Assembly: GCA_023414875.1 (NCBI GenBank)
Contig: JAEZMV010000015.1
Span: 248,001 to 312,000 of the forward strand
Reading direction: 5' to 3'
Length of the DNA stretch: 64,000 bases
From: Bacillota bacterium
GTDB lineage: Bacteria > Bacillota > Clostridia > Lachnospirales > Lachnospiraceae
Part shown: one piece after another, positions 17,664 to 27,079 of the stretch
Position numbering within the stretch: the first letter of the stretch is position 1
Layout: every line of letters starts with the position of its first letter
Notes under the pieces: generated by a model
Told to the model about the DNA's origin: nothing
The model's input: only the letters and a program-made list of their open reading frames with translations
The model's database searches: none
Position numbers and translations under genes: made by a program

Positions 17664-19118
17664 TTATCTATCCTTATCCGATACCTTAATAACCTTCAAA
17701 TTTTTACCGCCAATCATTGTGTTCTTCATAGTCTCCAGTACCAATGGACCTTTACCGTTTAATATCTCTACATACGAGAGAGAAGCCTGAATGGTAATAA
17801 TACCGATATCCTCTGCACTGACACCTTCAATGTTTGAAATAACTCCAACAAAATTGGCTGCTCTTAATTTCTTATTCTTTCCGCCACTAAAACGTAGCTT
17901 CATAATTTCCCTATTTAAGGGCTCACTCTTACTGACTTTAATTCGGGGGGCTGCTCTTAGTTTTGCATCAAAAACAGGCTTTTTTGTCAACACCTCTTCT
18001 TTTGAAAGCCTAGCTAATCTCTGGATTTCAAACCCGATCAAACTCTCAATCTCTTGTAGGTATCGGCTTTCCTTTGGATCGGTGAAGGTAATTGCCTTTC
18101 CGGTCTGACCAGCACGTCCGGTTCTTCCTGTCCGATGAACATAATTCTCTTTATCATAAGGGATATCATAATTTATTACTAAAGATATATTCTCAACATC
18201 AATCCCTCTGGCTGCAACATCCGTTGCTATCAGATAACTGAATTCTCCTCTTTTAAATCGCTTCATCACTGATAACCGAACCTCCTGCTCCAAACCACCA
18301 TGAAGCTTATTACAAGGATACCCCATATCAGCCAGGCGGCCATATACCATATCTACCCGTTCCTTGGTATTGCAAAATATAATACAGCTATCCGGATTTT
18401 CCATAATTGTAACGTCCTTTAGCAATGAAAATTTATCCTCTTCCTCGGTAATATAGAGGGTGTGATTTATCACAGCTGTTGTAATTTGGTCTTCACTGAC
18501 ATCTATTTGAATCGGATTTCTCATAGACTTAGATGAGATATTTATTATTTCAACAGGCATAGTAGCCGAAAACATCATTGTAATCAGCTCATTAGGAAGT
18601 CCCTTTAAAATTGTTTCCACCTGCTCTATAAATCCCATATCCAGCATCTTATCTGCTTCATCAATTACTAAGTAATTTAATTTACTTAGATTAATAGTAC
18701 CTTTTTTCATGTGATCCATAACCCGTCCGGGGGTACCCACTACAACATGAGTTTTTTGATGGAGCTCTGTTTTTTCTATGGAAATAGGATGTCTTCCATA
18801 TACTGCGACAGCTTTGATTCGTTTAAATCTGCCTATATTCGTAAAATCCTCTTTCACCTGCACTGCAAGCTCCCTCGTAGGAGTCAGGATAAGAGCTTGT
18901 GGCTTATTTTCAATCCATTCTATTGCTTCACAGATTGGAATGGCATATGCTGCAGTCTTACCGCTACCTGTCTGGGCTTTTACAATAAGATCGTTTTTAT
19001 TTAACGCTAAAGGCATGACCTTATCTTGAACCTCTGTGGGTATATCATATTTTAACCCGTCAAGTGCATTCAATATTTCCTCACTTAATTTATATTTATG
19101 AAAACTTCTATCGTTCAT
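17664..19118 (-). CDS. DbpA-like DEAD-box RNA helicase
   Basis: Helicase core of two RecA domains (~20-370): 'AQTGSGKTAAYAIPICEA', 'LTPTRELAVQVKEDF', 'GTPGRVMDHM', 'DEADKMLDMGF', 'SATMP', 'ATDVAARGIDVENI' and 'HRTGRTGRAGQ'. Residues ~405-484 are a DbpA-type RNA-binding RRM ('LRFSGGKNKKLRAANFVGVISNIEGVSAEDIG'-like region), which in relatives binds 23S rRNA helix 92; this suggests a role in 50S assembly. The ATG at 19118 begins 2 bases after the stop of the radical SAM gene, so translation is coupled. Longer in-frame starts would overlap that gene and have no SD. Confidence 0.92.
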   Translation of the reverse strand: MNDRSFHKYKLSEEILNALDGLKYDIPTEVQDKVMPLALNKNDLIVKAQTGSGKTAAYAIPICEAIEWIENKPQALILTPTRELAVQVKEDFTNIGRFKRIKAVAVYGRHPISIEKTELHQKTHVVVGTPGRVMDHMKKGTINLSKLNYLVIDEADKMLDMGFIEQVETILKGLPNELITMMFSATMPVEIINISSKSMRNPIQIDVSEDQITTAVINHTLYITEEEDKFSLLKDVTIMENPDSCIIFCNTKERVDMVYGRLADMGYPCNKLHGGLEQEVRLSVMKRFKRGEFSYLIATDVAARGIDVENISLVINYDIPYDKENYVHRTGRTGRAGQTGKAITFTDPKESRYLQEIESLIGFEIQRLARLSKEEVLTKKPVFDAKLRAAPRIKVSKSEPLNREIMKLRFSGGKNKKLRAANFVGVISNIEGVSAEDIGIITIQASLSYVEILNGKGPLVLETMKNTMIGGKNLKVIKVSDKDR

Positions 19119-19120
19119 AT

Positions 19121-20005
19121 TTACTCTCTCATATCGAATCTTTTCCGATATCCACACTTTCTGCATAGTTCCTCAACTGCTTCTCTTTTGGAAAAACCAT
19201 CAATGATATTAGCGGCTCTTTTATTTTCGATTATTTCTGAAAAATGAGTTGTTTTAATATTACCTAGATTTATTATACCCTCACCATCAAGACAACATGG
19301 AACTACGGTTCCATCTACCAAGATAGCTATCTGGTTACGAAGTCCGTAACAAAAGCCTTTACCATCATCCTCCATCTCCTTTAGGTCCGGCCATTGAAAC
19401 TGATGATCCTGATTTAGATAGATTTGGTCGGCTATTTTAATCCCTCTGCCCGGTATGACCTTTTCCTGTATTTTGTAGGGTAGATTAAATTCTTTTTCAA
19501 TCGTCTCCAATAACTGACTGTTTTTTTTCCTTTTCTGATTGATTTCATTGTTCTCATCCAAATTCCATAGCCGGTAGGATATTAGTAGCTCACTACTTAG
19601 AGTCGCTTCTCTGGTAAAGGAAATAATATTATCTATATAATCTGCCTTGTCCCCAAAAGCTTCATTTCCGTCAAAGCTATGCAATGAAAAATTAATCTGC
19701 CTTAAAGATGGTTTTCCATAAAGCTTATTTTTCATTTGATTGATCCGTGTTCCGTTTGTGGAAATATTGACTCGAAACCCTTGTTCATGGCATATATCCA
19801 GGATTTGATCAATATCAGGATGTAGAAGGGGCTCTCCTTTCACATGAAGATAGATATAGTCCGTATATGGTTTTATTTGATCTGATATCATACGAAAGGT
19901 CTCAACCGTCATAAATACCGGTTTACGAATAGTTTGCGGGCAAAAATCACAGCTGAGATTACATACATTGGTAATTTCTATATAGATTTTTTTATATTTT
20001 TTCAA
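19121..20005 (-). CDS. Radical SAM/SPASM-domain protein
   Basis: The 4Fe-4S/SAM motif CxxxCxxC is at Cys15, Cys19 and Cys22 ('CNLSCDFC'), followed by the GEP motif in 'LHVKGEPLLHPDI' and 'VNISTNGTRI'. The C-terminus carries a SPASM-like auxiliary cluster set: 'GFCYG', 'VPCCLDGEGIINLGNI' and 'ELCRKCGYRKRF'. The start is TTG with GGAG 8 bases upstream. It overlaps operonically with the DbpA-like helicase (2-base spacing). Substrate unknown; a peptide or RNA-associated protein is possible given the neighbours, but this is speculation. Confidence 0.88.
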   Translation of the reverse strand: MKKYKKIYIEITNVCNLSCDFCPQTIRKPVFMTVETFRMISDQIKPYTDYIYLHVKGEPLLHPDIDQILDICHEQGFRVNISTNGTRINQMKNKLYGKPSLRQINFSLHSFDGNEAFGDKADYIDNIISFTREATLSSELLISYRLWNLDENNEINQKRKKNSQLLETIEKEFNLPYKIQEKVIPGRGIKIADQIYLNQDHQFQWPDLKEMEDDGKGFCYGLRNQIAILVDGTVVPCCLDGEGIINLGNIKTTHFSEIIENKRAANIIDGFSKREAVEELCRKCGYRKRFDMRE

Positions 20006-20160
20006 CCCTTTGTCTCCTGTAATACTGTTTCTTTTTGTGTCATCATCTATATGTTACATCTGCTAATTCATTCATTTCTTCCAGAGTACCAATTTTATGA
20101 TCTATCTTTGAATTAACTCAGGTCCCTGTATTCGTTACTATCTTAGCATTATTCTGAATA

Positions 20161-20940
20161 TTAATGTGTCAGCTTCCAGTATTCCTCTTTTGTCAGCTCC
20201 CTATAATGACCTTTTTTCAGTGTGTCATCCAACGTTAACCCGCCAATGGAAGTCCTTTTTAAATAAACAATATAACATCCAGCTGCCTTTAGCATTCTTT
20301 TTACCTGGTGTTTTCTTCCTTCTGTTATCGTAATAAATCCGGATACTACAGGCTGATGAAAAGGATTTATCCTGATACCCTTTATATTAGTAAGCTTCAT
20401 TTTATCCTGTAGCTCTAGATATAGCCCTTCCTCTTCTATTTCGAGTTTTACGGCTTTTGCCAGATGTTCACCTTCTCCAATATCAATTCCCGTTTTCAAG
20501 CTTCCTTTAGCTTCTCTACTTAAAGTACCAAAGGCCCAGAAAAAATAGGTCTTTTCCACATGCTTGTCGGGGTACATCAATTTATGGCTGAACTCACCGT
20601 CATTCGTCAACAAAAGTAATCCTTCTGTATCCTTATCAAGTCTTCCTATCGGAAATAGTCCTTTTCGACAGTCCTCAGCAAAATAATCAAGTACTGTCTT
20701 ATTATCGAGGTCTTTAGTTGCAGTAATACATCCCTGAGGTTTATGAAACATATAATACATTTTTCCCGGATGAGTTATTCTTTTACCGAGATACCGAATC
20801 ACATCCATACTTTCTTCAATTTCGACTGCAGGATCTGTTATTTTCTTATTATTTACTGTTATCATGCCATCCTTTACAAAATTTCGGATTATCTTTCTGC
20901 TCCCTACAGACGCCTCTGCTAAAAACTTATCTAATCTCAT
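20161..20940 (-). CDS. rsuA: RsuA-family 16S rRNA pseudouridine synthase
   Basis: Residues 1-60 are an S4 RNA-binding domain ('MRLDKFLAEASVGSRKIIRNFVKDGMITVNN'); the catalytic domain follows with 'MFHKPQGCITATKD' and the active-site Asp in 'GRLDKDTEGLLLLTNDGE'. 'ITEGRKHQVKRMLKAAGC' is the other RsuA/RluB/E/F signature. The 259-residue length fits RsuA/RluF-type enzymes; exact target uridine cannot be told from sequence alone. SD AAAGGA. It heads the RNA-modification run and has its own upstream promoter. Confidence 0.9.
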   Translation of the reverse strand: MRLDKFLAEASVGSRKIIRNFVKDGMITVNNKKITDPAVEIEESMDVIRYLGKRITHPGKMYYMFHKPQGCITATKDLDNKTVLDYFAEDCRKGLFPIGRLDKDTEGLLLLTNDGEFSHKLMYPDKHVEKTYFFWAFGTLSREAKGSLKTGIDIGEGEHLAKAVKLEIEEEGLYLELQDKMKLTNIKGIRINPFHQPVVSGFITITEGRKHQVKRMLKAAGCYIVYLKRTSIGGLTLDDTLKKGHYRELTKEEYWKLTH

Positions 20941-21087
20941 AGTTTGTCCTTTATAACGTTTTCTATTAATGAGTAGAAAACTTCTTAACCCTTCAATCGT
21001 CTTTATCTTTTTTATAATTACGGTTTGAACTTGCTCATTCCAGTTATTTTTTACGAGATTTGATCCAAACGTAATAAACTGCTGTTC

Positions 21088-21096
21088 ATTATAACA
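21088..21096 (-). promoter_or_regulatory. Extended -10 promoter element upstream of rsuA
   Basis: On the minus strand TGTTATAAT (TGn-TATAAT), about 150 bases before the rsuA start. The -35 region is weak, as is usual for extended -10 promoters. Confidence 0.4.
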
Positions 21097-21145
21097 TTGA
21101 TTCGGATAATTTCATATAAAAAGATCATATAAACATATTATAATT

Positions 21146-21178
21146 GAAAAAGGAAGTTACTTATAGCAACTCCCTTTC
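21146..21178 (-). terminator. Terminator of the aldo/keto reductase gene
   Basis: Minus-strand stem GAAAGGGAGTT/AACTTCCTTTTTC with one wobble, followed by T-rich sequence. It lies 44 bases after the stop codon. Confidence 0.75.
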
Positions 21179-21221
21179 ATAATTATATAGATATTTCAAT
21201 GTCAATTCTATCACTCCAGCT

Positions 21222-22364
21222 CTAGCTAAACCGCAAAACTGCATTCTTCATACGCTCGGCAACCGATACTCCGAAGGGGCAACGCGTTTCACAATCTTGG
21301 CAACCGATACAATGGGATGCATTTGCAGAGAGACCGGAATAATGTGCTTTAACTGTAGCGGGAATCTCCTCCTGCATTATTGCCAGATCATATAGCTTAT
21401 TTACCATCGCTATATCTATATAGGACGGACAGGGTGCACAATGTCCGCAATAAGTGCATTGTCCCGAATATGCATGATAGGGTGCTTTGGCCAGTACAGT
21501 GGCATAATCTTTCTGTTCCTCCGTGGCTGTCTCATACGCTACTGCTGCATCTACATGTTCCGCTGAACTGAAGCCTACCACCACAGAAGCCACGGCAGGA
21601 CGGGTAAGAGCATAATGAAGGCACTGAACCGGAGTCAATGCAACACCAAAAGGTGAATGTTCTGTACTGAATAACCTTCCTCCCGCATAGCCTTTCATTA
21701 CAGTAATTCCTACATTCTCACGCTCACATATCCGATACAATTCTTCCCGTTCCGGTGCAATTCCCTTTAACTCATCCTTATAATGGTCACTAAAAAGATC
21801 CTTGATATCTTCACTTGCCGGAAGCATATCAAAGGCTGGATTAAGACTGAATAAAATCATTTCGATTTCTCCACTAAGCGCTGCCAATTTTGCAACTACC
21901 GGGTTGTGTGTGCTGAGACCGATATGATGAATCGTACCATTTTGCTTCAATTCTCTGACATAGTCAATGAATTCTCCAACCATAATTTGATTGAATTCAG
22001 CTACTTCATCTACAAAATGAATCATTCCAAGATCAATATAATCCGTTTGGAGACGGGTTAGTAGATCTTGAAACGCTTCCTTTACTTTTTCCATATCTCG
22101 GGTACGAACATACTGGCCATCCTGCCAAGTGGAACCTAGATGTCCTTGAATCACCCATTTATTACGATGTCCTGCCATTGCTGCTCCGAGATTGGAACGC
22201 ACATTAGGTTCCGACATCCAGCAATCTAAGATATTAATTCCATATGACTCGCTACGTTCAACTACTTCTTTTACTTCAGCAGCTGTCTTACGTTCCAACC
22301 ATTCGCCTCCGAGTCCGATTTCACTGACACTCAATCCGGTATTTCCTAACTGTCTGTACCTCAT
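21222..22364 (-). CDS. Aldo/keto reductase with C-terminal 4Fe-4S ferredoxin domain
   Basis: Residues ~1-290 are an AKR TIM barrel beginning 'MRYRQLGNTGLSVSEIGLGGEWL'. The C-terminal ~85 residues bear two Cys clusters, 'CTYCGHCAPCP' and 'CIGCQDCETRCPFGV', i.e. two 4Fe-4S sites. The usual tetrad is altered: Asp is kept in 'NILDCWMSE', but the Tyr position is Met/Trp and the Lys position is Gln in 'WVIQGHLG'; His is kept in 'MIHFVDE'. It may therefore pass electrons from the clusters rather than act as a standard NADPH reductase. The start at 22364 is set by GGGGGA; longer frames run into the DUF4256 gene. Confidence 0.88.
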   Translation of the reverse strand: MRYRQLGNTGLSVSEIGLGGEWLERKTAAEVKEVVERSESYGINILDCWMSEPNVRSNLGAAMAGHRNKWVIQGHLGSTWQDGQYVRTRDMEKVKEAFQDLLTRLQTDYIDLGMIHFVDEVAEFNQIMVGEFIDYVRELKQNGTIHHIGLSTHNPVVAKLAALSGEIEMILFSLNPAFDMLPASEDIKDLFSDHYKDELKGIAPEREELYRICERENVGITVMKGYAGGRLFSTEHSPFGVALTPVQCLHYALTRPAVASVVVGFSSAEHVDAAVAYETATEEQKDYATVLAKAPYHAYSGQCTYCGHCAPCPSYIDIAMVNKLYDLAIMQEEIPATVKAHYSGLSANASHCIGCQDCETRCPFGVSVAERMKNAVLRFS

Positions 22365-22392
22365 ATTATTTCCCCCTTCTAATCTCCATGTG

Positions 22393-22929
22393 CTACACCC
22401 TAAGTGAACCTCGGAACCCTCTGACGCCATAGTAGGATTCTGCGCCATTATGATATACGAAGACATTGCCATAGCGATAATCAGCAAAAATTGCTCCACC
22501 GAGTTTTCTAATTTCTGGAGGTGTTTTTAACCAGCTCGATGTTTTACTATCAAAATTACCAAGTGTTTGTAACTCACGATATTGTTCTTGTGTTAGAAGC
22601 TCAATACCCATAGCCTCAGCCATATCGATAGCGTTATTATTCGGTTTATGCTCTTTTCTTGACTCTAGAGCTTCACGGTCATAACAAATACTTCTTCGTC
22701 CCTTAGGACTTTCTGCGGAGCAGTCATAAAAAATATACTCGCCTGTCATTTCGTCATATCTGACTACATCCGGTTCTCCACCGGTTTCTTCCATCTGTTT
22801 CAGCGAGATAAGTTTTTCCTTATTGCCTTCCAGCTTCGCTTGTACTGCATCCCATATAATATCCTTATGTCGGTTCATATTTTTCTCAAATCGGTTTTTT
22901 AAAACATTGATTATTTCTAGCTCTGACAT
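22393..22929 (-). CDS. DUF4256-domain protein
   Basis: A 178-residue soluble protein whose sequence 'GGEPDVVRYDEMTGEYIFYDCSAESPKGRRSICYDREALESRK' and 'LLTQEQYRELQTLGNFDSKTSSWLKTPPEIR' matches the DUF4256 family of Firmicutes and Bacteroidetes; function unknown. Conserved Arg/Tyr/Asp residues suggest an enzyme or nucleotide-binding protein, but nothing more can be said. The SD is TAGGAG. It ends 28 bases before the aldo/keto reductase start and is probably co-transcribed with it. Confidence 0.8.
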   Translation of the reverse strand: MSELEIINVLKNRFEKNMNRHKDIIWDAVQAKLEGNKEKLISLKQMEETGGEPDVVRYDEMTGEYIFYDCSAESPKGRRSICYDREALESRKEHKPNNNAIDMAEAMGIELLTQEQYRELQTLGNFDSKTSSWLKTPPEIRKLGGAIFADYRYGNVFVYHNGAESYYGVRGFRGSLRV

Positions 22930-23236
22930 AAATCATCTCCTATCATATGCAATTTTGAAGTTTCCTCTCATAATTGGAATATATTATAAATTCTATCATT
23001 TCACAGATTAAAGTACAATATGAATCAATTAATTCTTGATAAGCAATTTCTCATTCTGTTATTAAGCTAATTACTATTCACCAGTGGAACAGCAATTCAT
23101 TCAAAGAAGCTTTTAACCTAATAACGCGCAGAGGAAAGAAAATTACCTGGTTTTGGTAATTATTTCCTCTACGCGTCATATTATATGTATGTAAATTACT
23201 TCTTGTTATATCGATTGAGAGATATATAACGGCTCT
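22930..23236. other. Intergenic region between sugar-ABC operon and DUF4256 gene
   Basis: Its only clear element is the long hairpin at 23124-23176. The rest is AT-rich and should hold the promoter of the DUF4256 gene next to 22930; I see no convincing gene. Confidence 0.4.
23124..23176 (-). terminator. Long hairpin at the end of the sugar-ABC operon
   Basis: ACGCG and AGAGGAAA arms, with an inner AATTACC/GGTAATT, pair with ACGCGT, TTTCCTCT and GGTAATT across 53 bases. It starts 60 bases past the last permease stop. There is no strong T run, so it may protect the 3' end of the mRNA as much as terminate. Confidence 0.55.
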
Positions 23237-24298
23237 TTATTTCCTCTTCCGCGAGCAAATAACACTCTGAAGTACGATAAAGAAACAAAGCATTGCCGCC
23301 CGTGTGATCTGTGGCCACCACGGATCCTGACTACCGATCGCGGTAACGACAAGTAATACGATTCCGCTTGTTAATACTCCAAATAAAGTACCGAAGATAT
23401 TACCTACACCGCCGGTTAGCAGCGTCCCTCCTATAATCGATGCAGCAATTGCATCCATTTCAAGTCCTGTTGCCTGCTGAACGGAACCGGACCTTGTATG
23501 GAAAAGGTATAGGAAGCCGCCGATACCTGCTAGCAGTCCACAAAGCAAATGAGCATTAAACTTAGTTCTTTTTACATTTATACCGAGCATCAGAGCACTT
23601 TGCGAATTTCCACCCACAGCATAAAAACTGCGTCCGAGTTTTGTCTTCTTGAGTAGCAAGAACATCAAGCATACTATAATAATCGCTACCACAACGCCAT
23701 ATTCCAGCTTTGATTGAATGAAAATACCCTTCTTATTGACATCACCTAAAAAGGGAATTAGTATTCGCGCACCCGATAGCTTCTCAAAACCTGCGTTATC
23801 AACCTGTATCTGATTAACTTCTATCAGGGCAACCAATCCTCGTCCTAGGAACATGCCCGCCAGAGTAACAATAAAGGGCTGCATTTCCAGATACGCTATC
23901 AAAAACCCTTGAACTGCACCGAATATGAGACCAATTCCTATGGCTAGAGCTAAGGTTGTAAAGAAGTTAAAGTTATACTTGTTAAGGCATATGATACAAG
24001 CCGTACAAATAAGTGCCGTGGAACCGCCTACAGAAATATCAATACTTCCCGTTATCATAACAATTGAAAGTCCGCAAGCTATGACAATCAGTGCTGCATT
24101 TTCATTGAAGAGGTTAAAGAACATCTGAATCTTACTGAAACCTTTGTCTCCAAGGAAGATTATGGAGAGTGCATAGATTATAATAAAAAGTGAAATTGTA
24201 ATTGTCAACAAGAAAGCAGTATCGGTCAGAGCTTCTCTTCTTTTGAATTTATTCAGAAAACTAATGTTACTGCTGGTACTTTGAGTTTTATTTGTCAT
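23237..24298 (-). CDS. yjfF: Sugar ABC transporter permease (YjfF/RbsC type)
   Basis: BPD_transp_2-family inner-membrane permease with about eight to ten hydrophobic helices; 'NENAALIVIACGLSIVMITGSIDISVGGSTAL' and 'LGRSFYAVGGNSQSALMLGINVKRTKF' are the canonical RbsC-like motifs, and 'MDAIAASIIGGTLLTGGVGNIFGTLFGV' contacts the ATPase. The start at 24298 has AAGGAG upstream and lies one base past the stop of the other permease. As second permease of a YtfQRT-YjfF-type system it would form a heterodimeric channel with its neighbour. Symbol by resemblance and order. Confidence 0.85.
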   Translation of the reverse strand: MTNKTQSTSSNISFLNKFKRREALTDTAFLLTITISLFIIIYALSIIFLGDKGFSKIQMFFNLFNENAALIVIACGLSIVMITGSIDISVGGSTALICTACIICLNKYNFNFFTTLALAIGIGLIFGAVQGFLIAYLEMQPFIVTLAGMFLGRGLVALIEVNQIQVDNAGFEKLSGARILIPFLGDVNKKGIFIQSKLEYGVVVAIIIVCLMFLLLKKTKLGRSFYAVGGNSQSALMLGINVKRTKFNAHLLCGLLAGIGGFLYLFHTRSGSVQQATGLEMDAIAASIIGGTLLTGGVGNIFGTLFGVLTSGIVLLVVTAIGSQDPWWPQITRAAMLCFFIVLQSVICSRKRK

Positions 24299-24299
24299 A

Positions 24300-25406
24300 C
24301 TAACCACGCTCCTTTCCAACACCTGAAGTCAATTTGGAAAATGTGACTTTATTGTTGAAGAAACTTTTTACAACCGGCGTTTGGATGGTCACAAGTATAA
24401 TTATTATCACGGCTTTGAAAACCGGAACCGCATTTGTATTGACATTTAGCGTGGTCAACATAGAGGTTAAAGTCTGGATCGTATATGCTCCAATAATTGA
24501 ACCTGTCATATTGAATTTACCGCCGCCAAGTGAATTACCTCCAAGGGCAACTGCTAAAATAACATCCATTTCAATGCTTGGCACAATAGTGTAGGGATTA
24601 ACAGTTTGCACCCTGCTTGACTGGACGAAACCGGCAATACCAACACAAAGACCTAAAATAACAAAGGTTAAAAATTTGATCAGTGCAGGATTTAGACCGT
24701 TCAGGCTGGAGGATTTATCATTGATACCTACAGCCCGTGTGTACAGACCAAGGTTAGTTTTTTTCAACCCAATGATTGTTACAGCAATTACAGCAATAGT
24801 GATGAGTATTGGCATCGGAACTGGAAATCCCGGAATAAAGTTGCCGTAATACCCAAACGAAGCTACTGCTTTAGGCTTAAGGCCACCCATAGCCATAGAG
24901 CCTATTGAACGTCCGGCTGTAAAGAGAATCAGCGTTGCTACCATAGGCTGTATCTTAAATTTAGAAACGAGAATACCGTTAAATGCTCCACAGGCCATAC
25001 CGGCAAGACATCCGAGTAAGAGTGCAATGATAACCGGAGCCTTCAACTCGGTGGGCTGGGTTTCGCTTCCGCACAAAACTCGCATTATCACTCCGCCGAC
25101 GATTGCGATTGTAGCACCAACGCTGATATCCTGACCTCTGGAAGAAGACGTAACTAGGGTCATCCCTATGGCAAGAATAACCAGTTCCGTCGCGTTATTT
25201 AGTATATTGATTATATTTCCAATTAAAACAGGATTACCGGAACTGTCTTTGCCCATGCTGATTTTTAGGAAACCAGGATTGATGAATACATTGATTAACA
25301 ATAGAAATACAAGAAAAGCAATGGGTATAAACAGTTTGTGCCTGAATAAAGCTTTAAAAACCGATTGCTGACGGTCGGCATTAAGTTTTTTACTGTTTTT
25401 GGACAT
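24300..25406 (-). CDS. ytfT: Sugar ABC transporter permease (YtfT type)
   Basis: BPD_transp_2-family permease of 368 residues with the pattern 'NATELVILAIGMTLVTSSSRGQDISVGATIAI' (with SRGQDISVG in place of the usual GGIDLSVG), 'LGLYTRAVGINDKSSSLNGLNPALIKF' and 'EMDVILAVALGGNSLGGGKFNMTGSIIGAY'. The SRGQDIS variant is seen in galactofuranose-type YtfT permeases. It overlaps the ATPase gene by 17 bases and abuts the second permease, so translation is coupled through the operon. Confidence 0.85.
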   Translation of the reverse strand: MSKNSKKLNADRQQSVFKALFRHKLFIPIAFLVFLLLINVFINPGFLKISMGKDSSGNPVLIGNIINILNNATELVILAIGMTLVTSSSRGQDISVGATIAIVGGVIMRVLCGSETQPTELKAPVIIALLLGCLAGMACGAFNGILVSKFKIQPMVATLILFTAGRSIGSMAMGGLKPKAVASFGYYGNFIPGFPVPMPILITIAVIAVTIIGLKKTNLGLYTRAVGINDKSSSLNGLNPALIKFLTFVILGLCVGIAGFVQSSRVQTVNPYTIVPSIEMDVILAVALGGNSLGGGKFNMTGSIIGAYTIQTLTSMLTTLNVNTNAVPVFKAVIIIILVTIQTPVVKSFFNNKVTFSKLTSGVGKERG

Positions 25407-26916
25407 TTTGACTTACACCCCCCGCTATGGTATACATTATTTTATCCTGTGTCATATCATCACCTTTTAACTCTCCAACTACATACAGGTCACGCATAAC
25501 GATCAGTCTGGAACAGGTACGCAGCATCTCCTCAATCTCGGATGAAATGAAGGTGATACTCATACCCTCGGAAGCAAGCTTTAACACTAGTTTTTGAATT
25601 TCAACCTTTGTACCAATATCAATTCCGCGGGTAGGCTCGTCAAGAATAAGATAATCCGGATGAGTAAGCAGCCAACGGGCAAGAATTACCTTTTGCTGGT
25701 TTCCTCCTGATAGCGAATTGATTGGGGTATCTGCCGAAGCTGTTTTTATACCAAGTAAACTAATATATTCATCGGCAAAGGCTTGCGCCTGCGTCTTGGA
25801 AAATGGTTTGAAAAAGCCTCTCATAACCTGCAGAGCAAGTATGATATTCTCTCGGACTGACAAGTCGCCAATGATACCGTCCCTCTTACGATCCTCGGAG
25901 AGATATCCAATTCCTTTCTTCATAGCTTTTATTGGCGATGTGATATTGACATGTTCACCTTTGATTTTTAGTTTACCTTTCATAACCTTGTCTGCACCAA
26001 AAATAGCGCGTACACATTCACTACGGCCTGAACCAAGCAATCCGGCAAAACCAGTTACCTCTCCCTTGTAAGCGGTGAAATTGAATGGTTTAATTCCTGA
26101 AGTACTTGAAAGCTCTTCCGTTTCAATGATTTTTTCTTTCGAAGTACCGGCATCAGATTGAGTTTCTTTATGTAAACCTGCCAAATCGCCAATCTCCTTA
26201 CCCATCATTTTGGCAACAAGCTCAACTCGTGGCAAGTCCTTAATTTGATATTCTCCGACAAGCTCACCATTACGCAAAACCGTAATTTTATCACATAATT
26301 CGTAAACTTGATCAAGGAAATGGGTGACGAATATAATACCTACCCCTCTGTCCTTAAGTTCACGCATCAATGTAAATAGCTTTGCGACCTCCTGTTCATC
26401 CAATGACGAGGTAGGCTCATCAAGTATCAACACCTTACAATCCATATCAATGGCGCGGGCAATCGCAACCATTTGTTGAACTGCTATGGAGCAGTTTGAC
26501 AATTGCTTCGTTGGTTTAACCGGTATTCCAAGTCCCTTAAGAATGCTTTCTGCCCTGTTATTGTTCTTCTTCCAATCAATGAAGAAATCATCGGTTCTTC
26601 CAATAAATAAATTCTCGGCAACCGTCAGGTTCGGGCACAAAGTAATCTCTTGATACACTGTGCTTATCCCGAGTTTTTGTGCTTCCTGAGGTGACTTGAT
26701 ATGAACCGGTTTATTATTTCCTCTAATACAGATTTCTCCTGAATCCTTCGAGTAGACTCCGGTCAAAACCTTAATTAAGGTGGACTTTCCGGCACCGTTT
26801 TCACCCATTAAAGCGTGGATTTCACCTTCGCATAAAGTGAAATCTACGTTTTGTAAAGCCCGTACACCGGGAAAACTTTTATATATATTTCGCATTGTAA
26901 GTACTGATTTCTGCAT
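25390..26916 (-). CDS. ytfR: Sugar ABC transporter ATP-binding protein, double ABC domain (YtfR type)
   Basis: Two ABC cassettes in one chain, as in RbsA/MglA/YtfR. The first has 'GENGAGKSTLIKVLTG', 'NCSIAVQQMVAIARAI' and 'LILDEPTSSLDEQE'; the second has the degenerate P-loop 'GLLGSGRSECVRAIFG' normal for this class, then 'LSGGNQQKVILARWL' and 'LILDEPTRGIDIG'. I choose ATG 26916 (MQKSVLTMRN), although the good SD GGAGGTG is about 14 bases upstream, which is long; the next upstream ATG would run back through the inter-gene region. ATPase for the downstream permeases. Confidence 0.93.
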   Translation of the reverse strand: MQKSVLTMRNIYKSFPGVRALQNVDFTLCEGEIHALMGENGAGKSTLIKVLTGVYSKDSGEICIRGNNKPVHIKSPQEAQKLGISTVYQEITLCPNLTVAENLFIGRTDDFFIDWKKNNNRAESILKGLGIPVKPTKQLSNCSIAVQQMVAIARAIDMDCKVLILDEPTSSLDEQEVAKLFTLMRELKDRGVGIIFVTHFLDQVYELCDKITVLRNGELVGEYQIKDLPRVELVAKMMGKEIGDLAGLHKETQSDAGTSKEKIIETEELSSTSGIKPFNFTAYKGEVTGFAGLLGSGRSECVRAIFGADKVMKGKLKIKGEHVNITSPIKAMKKGIGYLSEDRKRDGIIGDLSVRENIILALQVMRGFFKPFSKTQAQAFADEYISLLGIKTASADTPINSLSGGNQQKVILARWLLTHPDYLILDEPTRGIDIGTKVEIQKLVLKLASEGMSITFISSEIEEMLRTCSRLIVMRDLYVVGELKGDDMTQDKIMYTIAGGVSQNVQKQ

Positions 26917-27079
26917 ATTGTTTATACTTACACCTCCGTTCAGATACGATATCCGGACATTATCCTGCCCCCTATGTGATTTAGCCACAAAAAGTAGTGA
27001 CATTTGCCTTAAGTTAACAAATGAAAGGATACACGTTTCACTTGTCATGTATAATGAGATGTTGTTAGTCATGATCTAA

